A model generated the notes under the pieces. That model worked only from the letters and a program-made list of their open reading frames with translations, ran no database searches and had not been told where the DNA came from. Positions 17,656 to 27,500 of a DNA stretch of 64,000 bases are shown here, piece by piece; the stretch's first letter is position 1; every line of letters begins with the position of its first letter. Location: assembly GCF_020880695.1 (NCBI RefSeq), contig NZ_JAJIWO010000001.1, positions 1,054,001-1,118,000 on the forward strand. The letters run 5' to 3'. The translations under genes and the position numbers were made by a program. The stretch is from Mucilaginibacter sp. UR6-11. GTDB lineage: Bacteria > Bacteroidota > Bacteroidia > Sphingobacteriales > Sphingobacteriaceae.

Positions 17656-18798
17656 ATGAGCAAAATTAAATTTCTTTTAATGGCGGTAATAAGTGTAGTT
17701 ATGTCATCTGTATCAATCGCGCAAACGGTTGCTTACACCTTAAGCGGTAAAATAGCCCATTTACCACCCCAGGCAAAAGCTTACCTGATGTATAGCGACG
17801 AGGCAGGCAGACATATTGATTCGACAATTATAAATGACGGAACATTTAATTTTGCCGGCAGTTTAAGCGAACCGGCACACGCATTCCTGATGGTGAATAA
17901 AAAAGGGACAGGCCTGTACTCAAAAGATATAGAATATCTTGAATTTTATTTAGAGTCGGGAAGAATAACTGTTTTTAGCACGGATTCTGTCGGTAACGCT
18001 AAAATTGCCGGTGGCCCGATAAATACAGATAACATCGGTCTGCGAGCTGCATTGGCGCCTTCGAATGCCGAAATGCAAGCGGTTGAAAGGGACTTACAGG
18101 CAGCCTCCTCTGAAAAACAGAAATCGAAGGAATTTAGCGAAGAGATTGCGAAAAGGGAGAAATCAATAATAAAAAAGCAAAAAGATATTTACCTCGGGTT
18201 TATAAAAGCTAATCCTAATTCGGTTTTAAGCCTTTTCGCCCTAAGAAATGCTGCCGGCGCAGTACCTGACGTTAATGAAATTGAACCCTTTTATCAGTTG
18301 CTATCAGCACGTGTGCGCTCCACGAAAATAGGGGTGAATTATGCATCAGAAATTGAAAGAATGAAGAAAACAGCAATGGGTTCTATTGCGCCTGATTTTA
18401 CACAGGCTGATACTGCTGGAACAGCCGTTTCATTGCATGACTTTAAAGGCAAATATGTTTTGCTAGATTTTTGGGCAAGTTGGTGCGGACCGTGCAGGAA
18501 AGAAAACCCAAATGTGGTTGCGGCTTTTAATACTTATAAAAGCAAAGGCTTAGCTATAATTGGCGTTTCTCTTGATGACCCTGGTGCAAAAGATCTATGG
18601 TTAAAAGCCATTCACGCCGACAATTTAACCTGGACACAGTTATCAGATTTGAAATCATGGAAAAATGAAGTGGCCCAGTTATATTCTATCCAGTCTATTC
18701 CCCAAAATTTTCTAATAGGACCTGATGGAAAAATTATTGGCAAAAACCTGCGCGGAGATGAACTTAACAAGAAGTTGAAAGAAATATTCAGCAATTAA
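17656..18798 (+). CDS. Exported DUF4369/TlpA-like thioredoxin-fold protein
   Basis: Periplasmic thiol-disulfide protein of a type abundant in Bacteroidota. The signal peptide ends near SVSIAQ. A DUF4369 beta-domain covers about residues 25-125 (YTLSGKIAHLPPQAKAYLMY), a charged helical linker follows (residues 140-180, EEIAKREKSIIKKQK), and the C-terminal AhpC/TlpA domain has FWASWCGPCRKENP and the cis-Pro segment IQSIPQNFLI. Length (380 aa) is normal. Unlike its two neighbours at 13868 and 22601 it has a classical CGPC site. It lies 229 bases after the LytTR gene, beyond a probable terminator, so it likely has its own promoter. Confidence 0.88.
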   Translation: MSKIKFLLMAVISVVMSSVSIAQTVAYTLSGKIAHLPPQAKAYLMYSDEAGRHIDSTIINDGTFNFAGSLSEPAHAFLMVNKKGTGLYSKDIEYLEFYLESGRITVFSTDSVGNAKIAGGPINTDNIGLRAALAPSNAEMQAVERDLQAASSEKQKSKEFSEEIAKREKSIIKKQKDIYLGFIKANPNSVLSLFALRNAAGAVPDVNEIEPFYQLLSARVRSTKIGVNYASEIERMKKTAMGSIAPDFTQADTAGTAVSLHDFKGKYVLLDFWASWCGPCRKENPNVVAAFNTYKSKGLAIIGVSLDDPGAKDLWLKAIHADNLTWTQLSDLKSWKNEVAQLYSIQSIPQNFLIGPDGKIIGKNLRGDELNKKLKEIFSN

Positions 18799-18930
18799 AC
18801 TTAAATAACCCCTGTCACGTTTTAGGTTCTGATTCAATAAAGAGACCTGAAATTAAGTCATCGTCCGGGACCGGCAAGCGTGAATTACGATATTAACTTA
18901 GCTGTTCTGGAACTCGTCCAAGACGTTACA

Positions 18931-20362
18931 TTAACATTCAGAGAGATTTATTGAAATTCGGATAGCCAAGCCACCATCGGACGTTTCTTTATATTTTGAA
19001 CTCATATCGAGCGCCGTTGTCCACATCGTGTCAACTACCGCGTCCAAGCTTACTTTGGCTTTAGAAGAATCACTTTTTAACGCGAGATGTGAGGCGGTTA
19101 TCGCTTTAATAGCCCCCATTGCGTTACGCTCAATGCATGGAATCTGAACCAAGCCGCCAAGGGGATCACAAGTGAGACCCAAATGATGCTCCATCGCTAT
19201 CTCTGCGGCCATCAAAGTCTGTTCTGGTGAACCGCCTAGGCATTCTGTCAACCCGGCAGCGGCCATCGCGGAAGAAACCCCAATCCCTGCCTGGCATCCT
19301 CCCATAGCGGCCGAAATTGTCGCGCCTTTTTTAAATATACTACCAACCTCAACCGCTGTAAACATGAACTTCAGAAGATTTTGCTTTTTATTATTTGAGC
19401 AAAATAAAACGTCATACATTAATACAGCAGGAATCACTCCCGCAGCACCGTTAGTTGGAGCAGTCACTATTCTTCCCATAAGATGCGTTTTCCTCATTGA
19501 CCGCCAAAGCAAAACAACTTACCCAATCCAAGCTATTACTGAAACTTCTTTCGCTATTTTTAATAGCTTCATACCACTACGCGGGAGTTTTATAAGACGC
19601 CCCATTCATAAGATGCACATTGAAGTCTGTTGCCCTCCTTTTTACGTGCAAGCCTCCGGGCAGAACTCCCGTTGTGTGACAGCCTCGATAAATGCTTTCT
19701 TTGATAACCTTAATTATTTCATGAAGGTCCTCGGTTATTTTACCAGGTGATCTCCAAAACAACTCATTGGCAAATACGATATCGGTTGTCCTGTTTGCTG
19801 GCAATAGGTTAAAAGGTCGTTTGCGTTGCCAATTGGATACTGCAGTGAGTTATCCGAAGCAGCCAGCGACACCTGTTTTCCTTGGGTGACAAATCAACCA
19901 CCAACAGAATAATAGGTTTCAGATAAAGCTGATCCATTTTTAAAAAATGCCTGAAAGGTTAATGCATTGGGATGATATTCCAAACTTTCGTGATATGAAT
20001 ATAACAGGTCTTCCTCTACGGAAAAATTGATCTGATGTTCGCCGCTCAATAACAATGATACCATAGTAGTGATATCCAATACTTTTTCGGCGATCCGGTC
20101 GACATCGATAGTCACAGGGTCCTCACCAAGTAGTCCAAGCAAATTTGCAACATCAGTTGCGTGGCCTTTACACGTTTTTGCCAATCCGTAAAGTAGGATT
20201 TTAAGCCCGGTAACCTGGTTGAAAATAGCGTTGGTTTTTAAAACTTTAAGAAATAGTTCAGCAGCCTTCCATGGACCCCAATGTATGGGAACTAGATGGA
20301 CCAATCCCAATTTTAAAAATATCAAATAACGATATCTGTTCGCTAACTTTTTCGTATTTCAT
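18931..20362 (-). pseudogene. sdaA: L-serine dehydratase (L-serine ammonia-lyase) gene broken by several frameshifts
   Basis: Remains of a single-chain iron-sulfur L-serine dehydratase, which deaminates serine to pyruvate. Reading down from ATG 20362, the beta-domain starts with SLFDIFKIGIGPSSSHT, shifts frame near 20300 to GPWKAAELFL and runs to GSALSETYYSVGG at 19897. A further piece (PANRTTDIVFANELFWRSPG to KRRATDFNVHLM) is in another frame at 19610-19800. From 19512 the alpha-domain reads [37 protein letters not shown] and [17 protein letters not shown], with its cluster cysteines intact. At least three breaks prevent a full protein. Much of the sequence is still well preserved, so the loss looks recent. 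An Lrp-type regulator gene lies 69 bases upstream. Confidence 0.85.
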
Positions 20363-20431
20363 TATCCTAAAATTCTGAAAAACTGTTGGTAATGGCTGAT
20401 TATTTTTATTGGCTGGCATGCCTTAAAACCA

Positions 20432-20896
20432 TTATAAAGAATAAGCCGTATCACTTTTAATTTCTGACATTACAAAAAAACTTTGAACGGAGAAAATACG
20501 CGGTAATGTGCCAAGTCTTCTATAAAAATCATGATATTCCTCCATATCCCGGGTGCATACCCTTAGGATAAAATCAAAAGAACCGCTCATTTGAAAGCAT
20601 TCCATAACCTCCGGGAATTCGAGTATATCTCGTTCAAAACTCGTCAAGGTTTCCGCGGTATGATCATCTAACACTACCTGGCTAAAAGCGGTCAACATTT
20701 TATTGATCTTTTTTTTGTTAAGAATGGCTACCGTACGCAGGATATATCCCTGTGTTTTTAGTCGCCGAATCCTTTCATGAATAGTAGCTAATGATTTATG
20801 TACCCTATAAGAGATATCCTTATTTGTCAACGTAGCATTTTTTTGCAAAAGCTTTAATATTTCAATATCCGTAGGATCTAATTCTGATGCACTCAT
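20432..20896 (-). CDS. Lrp/AsnC-family transcriptional regulator
   Basis: Complete feast/famine regulator of 154 aa. The N-terminal helix-turn-helix covers about residues 8-60 (ILKLLQKNATLTNKDISYRV, SLATIHERIRRLKTQGYI). The C-terminal RAM ligand-binding domain covers about 70-145 (FPEVMECFQMSGSFDFILRV). Members usually sense amino acids. It is encoded just upstream of, and in the same direction as, the broken serine dehydratase gene, so it probably once regulated serine catabolism. It is intact while its target is not, which suggests either other targets or very recent decay. Confidence 0.92.
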   Translation of the reverse strand: MSASELDPTDIEILKLLQKNATLTNKDISYRVHKSLATIHERIRRLKTQGYILRTVAILNKKKINKMLTAFSQVVLDDHTAETLTSFERDILEFPEVMECFQMSGSFDFILRVCTRDMEEYHDFYRRLGTLPRIFSVQSFFVMSEIKSDTAYSL

Positions 20897-21326
20897 TTAG
20901 TAACGGTTAAAATAATCTGAAGATAATCGTTAACGCCTAGTTTAAATTGTCATTTCCGGCATTTATCCACTCATGAATTTTGACAACAAATAAAACAAAT
21001 CCAGTATTATAACGGCATTCTTTCAAAAGAACTCGGTTTTGGCAACATTGTAGGTTTGAATAGATTCTCTTACATCAAATCTTGCATTTTAGTTACTGGC
21101 CGATGTTTCGGAATAAACTCATTTAACGGTATCAACCTTAACGCTAATACTATAGCATTGAAAACCAATATAATGGCTTTACAATTTGAACCCGCACACA
21201 GCGCCTTTTTTGACATAGCGTGACGAATGCCTGCAAATAATGAGCTAAAAAAAACGAGGTTAGCGCTCATATTTGACCAGAATAAAAATCAGGCTGGCAG
21301 TTAATATTGTTAAATCGTTATTATTA
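20897..21326. other. 430-base gap with an unassigned open stretch and no clear gene
   Basis: No gene is supported here. On the plus strand 20984-21223 is open for 79 codons without an early start codon and contains segments that look protein-like (YYNGILSKELGFGNIVGL, NGINLNANTIALKTNIMALQ). It could be the remnant of a lost gene, but I do not recognise the family. The minus-strand frame at 21070-21270 looks like its shadow. Confidence 0.35.
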
Positions 21327-22601
21327 TTATTGCTGTTTTGCAATCTTAATCATAGCCTCCATTTCGTTCGTCAATTCTTCATCCGATGAATATCCTGCCG
21401 TCAAAAACAACTGTTTCCCGTATTTGTCGATAACCACTTTCGCTGGAATGCCGTTTAGCTTATACGCGGCGGCTACGGGAAATATTTTGGGGTTATTTGC
21501 TGCCGGAAGATCCAGAAGAACGTGAAAATCATAACCATGACTTTTAATAAAGGACCGTACTTTTGTCGGAATATCTGTGCCTTGTTCCTCAGTGTCGATA
21601 AAAAGAAAAACTACATCAGGATGTTTTTTGGTTAGCTTTTCCATAGCGGGCATGGAAGCTATGCACGGGAAACACCAGGTAGCCCAAAAATCGAGCACAA
21701 CAACTTTTCCTTTTAAGTCTGAAAGCGATATGCGGTTTCCCTGCAGATCCTTCAATGTAAAAGGGATGGCCGTCAAGTTGTTGAACATCTTTTTTTCGAT
21801 TTGTTTTAAATAAGCCTGATTTACATTTGTCTGAAGAGAGTCTAATAAACTGTCCGCCCCGGTTTGGAGGCCACCTTTTTTAATATAAAGCTTTTTGAGC
21901 AATTCCTTCATAGCAGGGGTTGATTTTCCTGTACCAACCATTTTTAAGAGCAGGTTGTATGCTTTGTCGTCTTGGCCGCTATTGGCCAACAAAATCGCAT
22001 AAAGCTCTGCTGAGGGGATATCTAATTGATCGATATCCTGGCCTTTCAAGGCCAATTCCTGATAGTTGAGTGCAGCGTCATCTTTCCCATTAGCATGCAG
22101 TATCTGGGCGTAGGTTTCGTAGTAAGGAAAGGCGGCCATTTTCATAAACCGATTCCAATCATCCCGGTCAAAGCCCGATGGCCTGGCTAATGGATCATTT
22201 TTGAAAGAATCATATAGATCAATAGTTCTTTTTGCGATAGTTTCCGCGTAGGCCAGGTTCTTTTTATCCCTAAACAGGTTGTACGCGCCCATATTCATGT
22301 ACGAGGTTTGATTGAACTTATTTTTGATCAGTCTGATATAGGCCTCAAATTTTTGAAACGCATTTACGTTGAGGTATGACAATGCCACCTCACCCTTCAG
22401 GACATCAATATCTTCAGCATTTTTTACTGAGTCAAGTCCATAATCTTTTATGATCGCGATCATATTCGCTGCATTTTTCTCGGGATCGGTTTCTTTGGAC
22501 ATTGCCTTAATGCGGTTCGCAATTGGCTCTGTGTTTTGAGCGTATAACCTTTCTGTATTTAAATAAATAACCGCCAATAATAGCGTTGCAAATATTTTCA
22601 T
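21327..22601 (-). CDS. Exported thioredoxin-fold (TlpA/redoxin-like) protein, paralogue of the 13868 gene
   Basis: Second copy of the helical-plus-redoxin protein. I start it at ATG 22601 (MKIFATLLLAVIYLNTERLY), which gives a proper signal peptide. The ATG nine codons upstream adds a polar leader. The N-domain keeps the paralogue's strings ETDPEKN, NAEDIDVLKGEVALSYLNVN and PSGFDRDDWNRFM. The redoxin domain has FWATWCFPCIASMP, and KLNGIPAKVVI around the cis-Pro. The two CxxC dipeptides differ (Phe-Pro here, Ala-Pro in the other), which can shift redox potential. It faces the other copy across 6 kb of partly decayed DNA. Function is inferred as periplasmic thiol exchange. Confidence 0.85.
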   Translation of the reverse strand: MKIFATLLLAVIYLNTERLYAQNTEPIANRIKAMSKETDPEKNAANMIAIIKDYGLDSVKNAEDIDVLKGEVALSYLNVNAFQKFEAYIRLIKNKFNQTSYMNMGAYNLFRDKKNLAYAETIAKRTIDLYDSFKNDPLARPSGFDRDDWNRFMKMAAFPYYETYAQILHANGKDDAALNYQELALKGQDIDQLDIPSAELYAILLANSGQDDKAYNLLLKMVGTGKSTPAMKELLKKLYIKKGGLQTGADSLLDSLQTNVNQAYLKQIEKKMFNNLTAIPFTLKDLQGNRISLSDLKGKVVVLDFWATWCFPCIASMPAMEKLTKKHPDVVFLFIDTEEQGTDIPTKVRSFIKSHGYDFHVLLDLPAANNPKIFPVAAAYKLNGIPAKVVIDKYGKQLFLTAGYSSDEELTNEMEAMIKIAKQQ

Positions 22602-22628
22602 AATTTTTTGGTGTTGTTTAAAATTCAT

Positions 22629-23006
22629 ATCAATAATAATTCATTTCTAATCGTATTATGCTCAAAATTACGGGCTATGTACATTAGGCGTTAGCAGGAA
22701 TGTGCATATAGGCCAAACGACTGTGAATTTGGATAGGTCGGAGTAAGTGCGCGATTACTTACCCATGATTTACTGTCGTTAGCAGCAATTTGAGCTGTTA
22801 AGGGTAATTCAAATTCATGGAAAAAACCGGAACTTCTCAGCTGTTTTATTTTTTATCTGACATTTGTCAGGGGTCTTTTTTAAATATTGTCCGCCGGTTT
22901 TTTTTAAACAACCAACAAATGAGCAGAATACTCACTTGTTGGTTGCGGCTTCCGTCCGGTAAATCCCACTACTTGAGGTCGAATCTTACTGAACTGTCCT
23001 TAACAC
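22629..23006. other. 378-base intergenic gap
   Basis: This gap lies between the thioredoxin-fold gene and the end of the SusD gene, both on the minus strand. Apart from the hairpin at 22909-22945 I see only AT-rich sequence, with a plus-strand frame (22817-23035) that resembles no protein I know and overlaps the SusD gene end. The promoter of the 22601 gene should lie in the part near 22629-22700. Confidence 0.4.
22909..22945 (-). terminator. Hairpin downstream of the SusCD operon
   Basis: Two 15-base arms (CAACCAACAAATGAG and CTCACTTGTTGGTTG) pair at 14 of 15 positions around a 7-base loop, 62 bases after the SusD stop on the minus strand. Only a short TTT follows in the transcript direction, so it may stabilise the 3' end rather than terminate efficiently. 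Confidence 0.5.
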
Positions 23007-24527
23007 CTAATAGCCCGGGTTCTGCACAAGATTAGGATCAGCGTTTAGATCAGTTGCTGGAACCGGGTAGAGCCCATCATTCGCATTCCAAATGCCGCCT
23101 TTCGTGGGCGTCACAGTACCCATTATGCTGTTGACGACTCCTAAACGCTTCAAATCCATCCAACGATGCCCCATTTCCGAAAAAAACTCGACCTGACGTT
23201 CATGTAGGATCGAGGTTATAAGCGCAGCCTGTGTGGTAGCTGTCGTATTAGGCAGTCCTGCGCGGTTGCGGATCGCATTGAGATCGGCTTGTGCTTTGGC
23301 GATGTCATTTAGCTTCGTTTCTGCTTCGGCACGGATTAGGTATTGCTCACCCAGTCGAAAAATGTTGGTATACTCGTTAATAGCAGAATTTAGAACATTG
23401 TTCTTGTATTTGTAGGCGAAATAGTAGGTTGTACCACCAGTTGTAACACTATTCACCCATTGAGTCCTCCTTTGATCTCCGGGTTCAAATTTACTCATCA
23501 AGCTGTCACTTAACCATACGGGGTGACTGACACTTGGTCCGGTAGCAGGTAACACAAACTCTCGGGCTTCGGTAGTTGGAAATCCGGCTGCTGTAGGCTC
23601 CAGTTGCCATATCGCTTCATTATTACCGAGACTAGCTTTTAAAAAGACTTGATCAAGGCTACTCAGCCCGAATAGCGCACGATTGTTGATAAGGATCGAC
23701 GATTCGGATGCGGCCTTCGAAAAATTACTATTGTCACCAGTCACATAGCCATTACACAGGTAAACACGAGCCAGCAACGCAGTAGCTGCCCAATAACTAG
23801 GGCGCGATCGGTCTGCGCTGGGGTTCAGAATGGTTCCGTCCAGAAACTGGGTGCTCAACTTAGACTGCGCAGAGGTTAAGTCGCTGATGATTTGCTGGTA
23901 AACCTGGCTAATAGGCGCCCGAGAAAGTGTTGCATTAGTCTGAGGGGTTGTCGTTAGCGCCAAAGGCACCGGTCCATATAAATTAACCAAGTAAAAGTAC
24001 AGAAATGCACGTACAAACTGAGCCTCACCCAATAACTGCTCTTTTATCTTTGTTGGCAGCGAGTTGCTGTTACTAATACCCGCTATAGCACTGTTGGCAT
24101 TAAAGATAATAGGATACGCCAGGTTCCATATATCGCCATTTTGGTTTGTGAGCCCATTTGTGTGATAATGTATTAAATCAGCACCGGCTGTGCTGATCAA
24201 TGAAAATTCATCCGCTGACAGTCCACAAAGCAGAGAGGTTTTTAATGAAAAAGAATTTCCTGAACCGATAGTCGCGCTCGGATTGAGTGATATATATATT
24301 CCATCTAAAACAGCAGCTGCCGTGGAAACTGAAGTATAAGTGTTCTCGGAGCTGAGAGTCGTAACCGGCGGAGGGGTTTGCACAAATTTCTGACAGCTGC
24401 TTAATATGCCTGATAGGATAAGTACTCGAACCCATCGAGCCATTTTTTGTCGCGAAATACCCGGGGCAAAATTATTTTTATACTTTATGTTGCTTACTTG
24501 AGCGTATTTTATGTTGCTAATCTTCAT
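23007..24527 (-). CDS. SusD/RagB-family outer membrane lipoprotein
   Basis: Substrate-binding partner of the SusC protein encoded just upstream. I start it at ATG 24527, 11 bases after the SusC stop. ATG 24443 (MARWVRVLILSGILSSC) is a serious alternative, because it gives a compact lipoprotein signal directly. The lipobox is LSSC. The body has the SusD pattern: helical TPR core, LGEAQFVRAFLYFYLVNLYG, RAEAETKLNDIAKAQADLNA, and the C-terminal RQVEFFSEMGHRWMDLKRLG and LYPVPATDLNADPNLVQNPGY. With the 24527 start the protein carries about 30 residues before the hydrophobic segment, including a duplicated SNIKY unit. Ligand unknown. Confidence 0.92.
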   Translation of the reverse strand: MKISNIKYAQVSNIKYKNNFAPGISRQKMARWVRVLILSGILSSCQKFVQTPPPVTTLSSENTYTSVSTAAAVLDGIYISLNPSATIGSGNSFSLKTSLLCGLSADEFSLISTAGADLIHYHTNGLTNQNGDIWNLAYPIIFNANSAIAGISNSNSLPTKIKEQLLGEAQFVRAFLYFYLVNLYGPVPLALTTTPQTNATLSRAPISQVYQQIISDLTSAQSKLSTQFLDGTILNPSADRSRPSYWAATALLARVYLCNGYVTGDNSNFSKAASESSILINNRALFGLSSLDQVFLKASLGNNEAIWQLEPTAAGFPTTEAREFVLPATGPSVSHPVWLSDSLMSKFEPGDQRRTQWVNSVTTGGTTYYFAYKYKNNVLNSAINEYTNIFRLGEQYLIRAEAETKLNDIAKAQADLNAIRNRAGLPNTTATTQAALITSILHERQVEFFSEMGHRWMDLKRLGVVNSIMGTVTPTKGGIWNANDGLYPVPATDLNADPNLVQNPGY

Positions 24528-24538
24528 GATTTTAAGAA

Positions 24539-27500
24539 TTAAAAAGTTGCTTGTATACCTAAAGTGATCACGCGCAATGGAGGAAGAAACTGGAACCCAA
24601 ACGAACCTGGAGTTTCCGGATCCATTCCTTTGTATTTGGTGATGGTTAGCAAGTTCTGGCCCTGCAGATAAAGACGCGCGTTTGAAATGGACAGCGTCTT
24701 GCAAACATTTTCTGGCAATTTCCATGACAACGACGCATTTTTTAACCGGATATAAGACGCATCCGAATAACCCGCATTGCTATTTACTGCATAAAAATAT
24801 TGCCCGAAGTTGGACCCACTTGCACTAAACTTTTGAATGGTTGCCTGATCGTTTGGATGTGTCCATACGTTATTTAATATTGAAACCGGCTGATTACCAC
24901 TGTAATAACCACCGGGATCGCTACTACCAAAAACATCGTTAGCGCCAATTTGCTTAGTAAAACTAAACAGGAATTGTAGAGAAAGGGATTTATAGCTAAA
25001 ACTGTTTTGCAGGCCGCCATAAAACTTTGGAGATGTATTTATTACTTCCGTTGCGTCGGCAAGCGTACCAAAATAATTGGGGTTTTCAGTGAGCTGGCCA
25101 TTTCTGTCAATAAATTGGTAATTGCCGTCTCCTGGATTTACTCCAGCAAATTTCAAGACTCTTTGAATGGTTATAGGCCGGCCTATAATATATGTATTTG
25201 CGAAGCTGGATGTGGCGAGTCCCGGGTAAGCAACAAGTTTATTAGTTGGTATGGTAAGGTTAAAATTGGTAGTCCAGTTGAAATCTTTCGTCTTAATATT
25301 TATTGATGTTGCTGTGAACTCAAGCGAAGTATTCTGAACAGTTGCCGGCAAATTCTGCGATATGGAATTATACCCTGTAATAATCGGAAGCGGATATGGG
25401 AGCAATTCATTAGAAGACCGGTTGATCGCGTAATTTGCGGATAGCAACAAGCGATCCTTAAAAAAACCCAGGTCAAAACCGAAGTTCGCCTTTTTGGTCA
25501 ATTCCCATTGTAAATAGGGGTTGGGAAGGCCTTGTGTTTTTAGGCCGAGATTTCCTTGATAGGCGTACCCTGGCACATAAGAATATTGTGTGAGAAAACG
25601 GTAGTCGCCGATCTGATCATTGCCGGTAGTGCCGAAACTAGCTTTGAGCTTGCCAAAGCTTAAAAATGGCAGCGTATTTTGCACCAGGCTTTCTTTGGAA
25701 AATATCCACGCCACCGCTGCCGAACCAAAATTATGAAACTCGTTTTCAGCACCGAAACGGCTGCTACCATCCCGGCGTATGGCGAACTCTGCAAGATATT
25801 CATCGTTAAGATTATAGTTAATCCTTCCAAAAATGGCGGAATAATTATATTGTGATATTGTGGCTGACGAAAATGTTTGCTGTGCAGCAGCGGGGTCGGT
25901 TAGTTGAAGATCTGTGTAGTAATTCACACCTTTATAGGTATCGCTGGACATATTTTGACGCTGCAATGTCATCCCTGCAAGCACATCGAGTTTTCCTTTC
26001 GCTAATGTCTTGACATAGTTGAGTTGTGGTTCGATGATCCAGGAATGAACATTTGCATATAGATAGTTCGCGCTGTTTTCTGATTGTGCCCGTACCTCCG
26101 GATCCAGCGCTGATAAAGGGTTGGTAGTGGTTTGGTCGATTTGGATGTTCGTATATCCAAAGCTGCTTTTAAGCTGTAAACCAGGCACCAGTTGGTAACT
26201 AATTAATGCATGGCTTTCCAGGTTATTGGTATTACTGGCGAAAGAATTCAATAAATTAGCAACAGGATTCCCAAAAGGCCAAGTTGAACTTCCCTGTGAA
26301 TTCGGCGCCCAATTGAAAGTGCCGTCTGGATTATATAAGGGTGGGGAATTCGGCGCAGAAAATGAAGCGAGAAAAGTCGGATCAGTCTGCGGTAATTTGT
26401 TGTCGTCATTTAGAAAGCTGCCTGACATCTGAAACTTGAATTTTTTATTGTCCGATGAGGTATTTAGGTTAAAGTGTACCGAGGCCTTTTGGTCCGCAAA
26501 ATCGCCAGGAAATACGGTGGTTTCCCGATGATAGCCCGCACCAACCAGGAACTGCGTGTTTTCAGTACCGCCTGAAACGGACCCTTGACCGTCCAGGTAA
26601 TGAGAATTATTGCCCAATAGCACTTTTTGCCAATCAGTAAAACTGTTGCTATTCCATATTTTCAGGTCAGGTGCATAGCCCGGATCAGCAGGATCTGCAC
26701 TCGGTGTAACACCATCGTTAGCCATAGCTTGATTGCGCATAGCTAAGTATTGCTGTGTATTCAGTTCAGGCACTTCTCTTGTAATATGCCCGAAACCATT
26801 CTGCACATTCACGCTGATTGTTGTTTTCCCAACTTTGCCTTTCTTGGTGGTAATAAGTATCGCACCGTTAGCTGCCCTTGAACCATAAACGGACGTCGCT
26901 TCAGCATCCTTTAGGATTTCAATGCTTTCGATGTCTGCAGGATTGATATAGGCTAAAGGGCTACCTGCCACCGGGCCGTTTAAATTAACAGCGCCTCCTG
27001 GCCAAATATTACTTCCCAGATTTGGTGGTAATTCTGAGATATAGGGTACGCCGTCTATGACATACAATGGGTCATTGCCACTGAGGAAGCTGTTTTGGCC
27101 CTGTATCCGTACGGTCACTGTGGAACCCGGTACACCGTTACCCTGCGTGATGAATATGCCAGGAACGCGTCCTTCAAGCGACAACAAAGGATCGGCCACC
27201 GGCTGGTTTTCTATTTCTTTAGCAGAAACAGAGGTGATATTACCCGTCGTAAGGCGCCGTGAGGTTTCCCCATAGGCAATTACCTGCACGGCATCCAAGG
27301 GGGTGGTAGCCACTACTAGCTTGATGATACCCATATCTGCTTGCGCGGGCAGTTCTTGCTTCTGATACCCGATAAAGGAAATGACGATGGTAGCGTTATC
27401 TGCTACATTTTTAAGATGGAATGCCCCCTTTGAATCGGTTACGTCGGCGTTGCCAGTGCCTTTAACGGTTACTGTCGCGCCGGAAATTGGGCGATGTTGC

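Noticed and set aside
22817-23035. Plus-strand frame of 72 codons between the thioredoxin-fold gene and SusD
   Set aside because: It covers a terminator-like hairpin, runs into the SusD gene end and resembles no protein.
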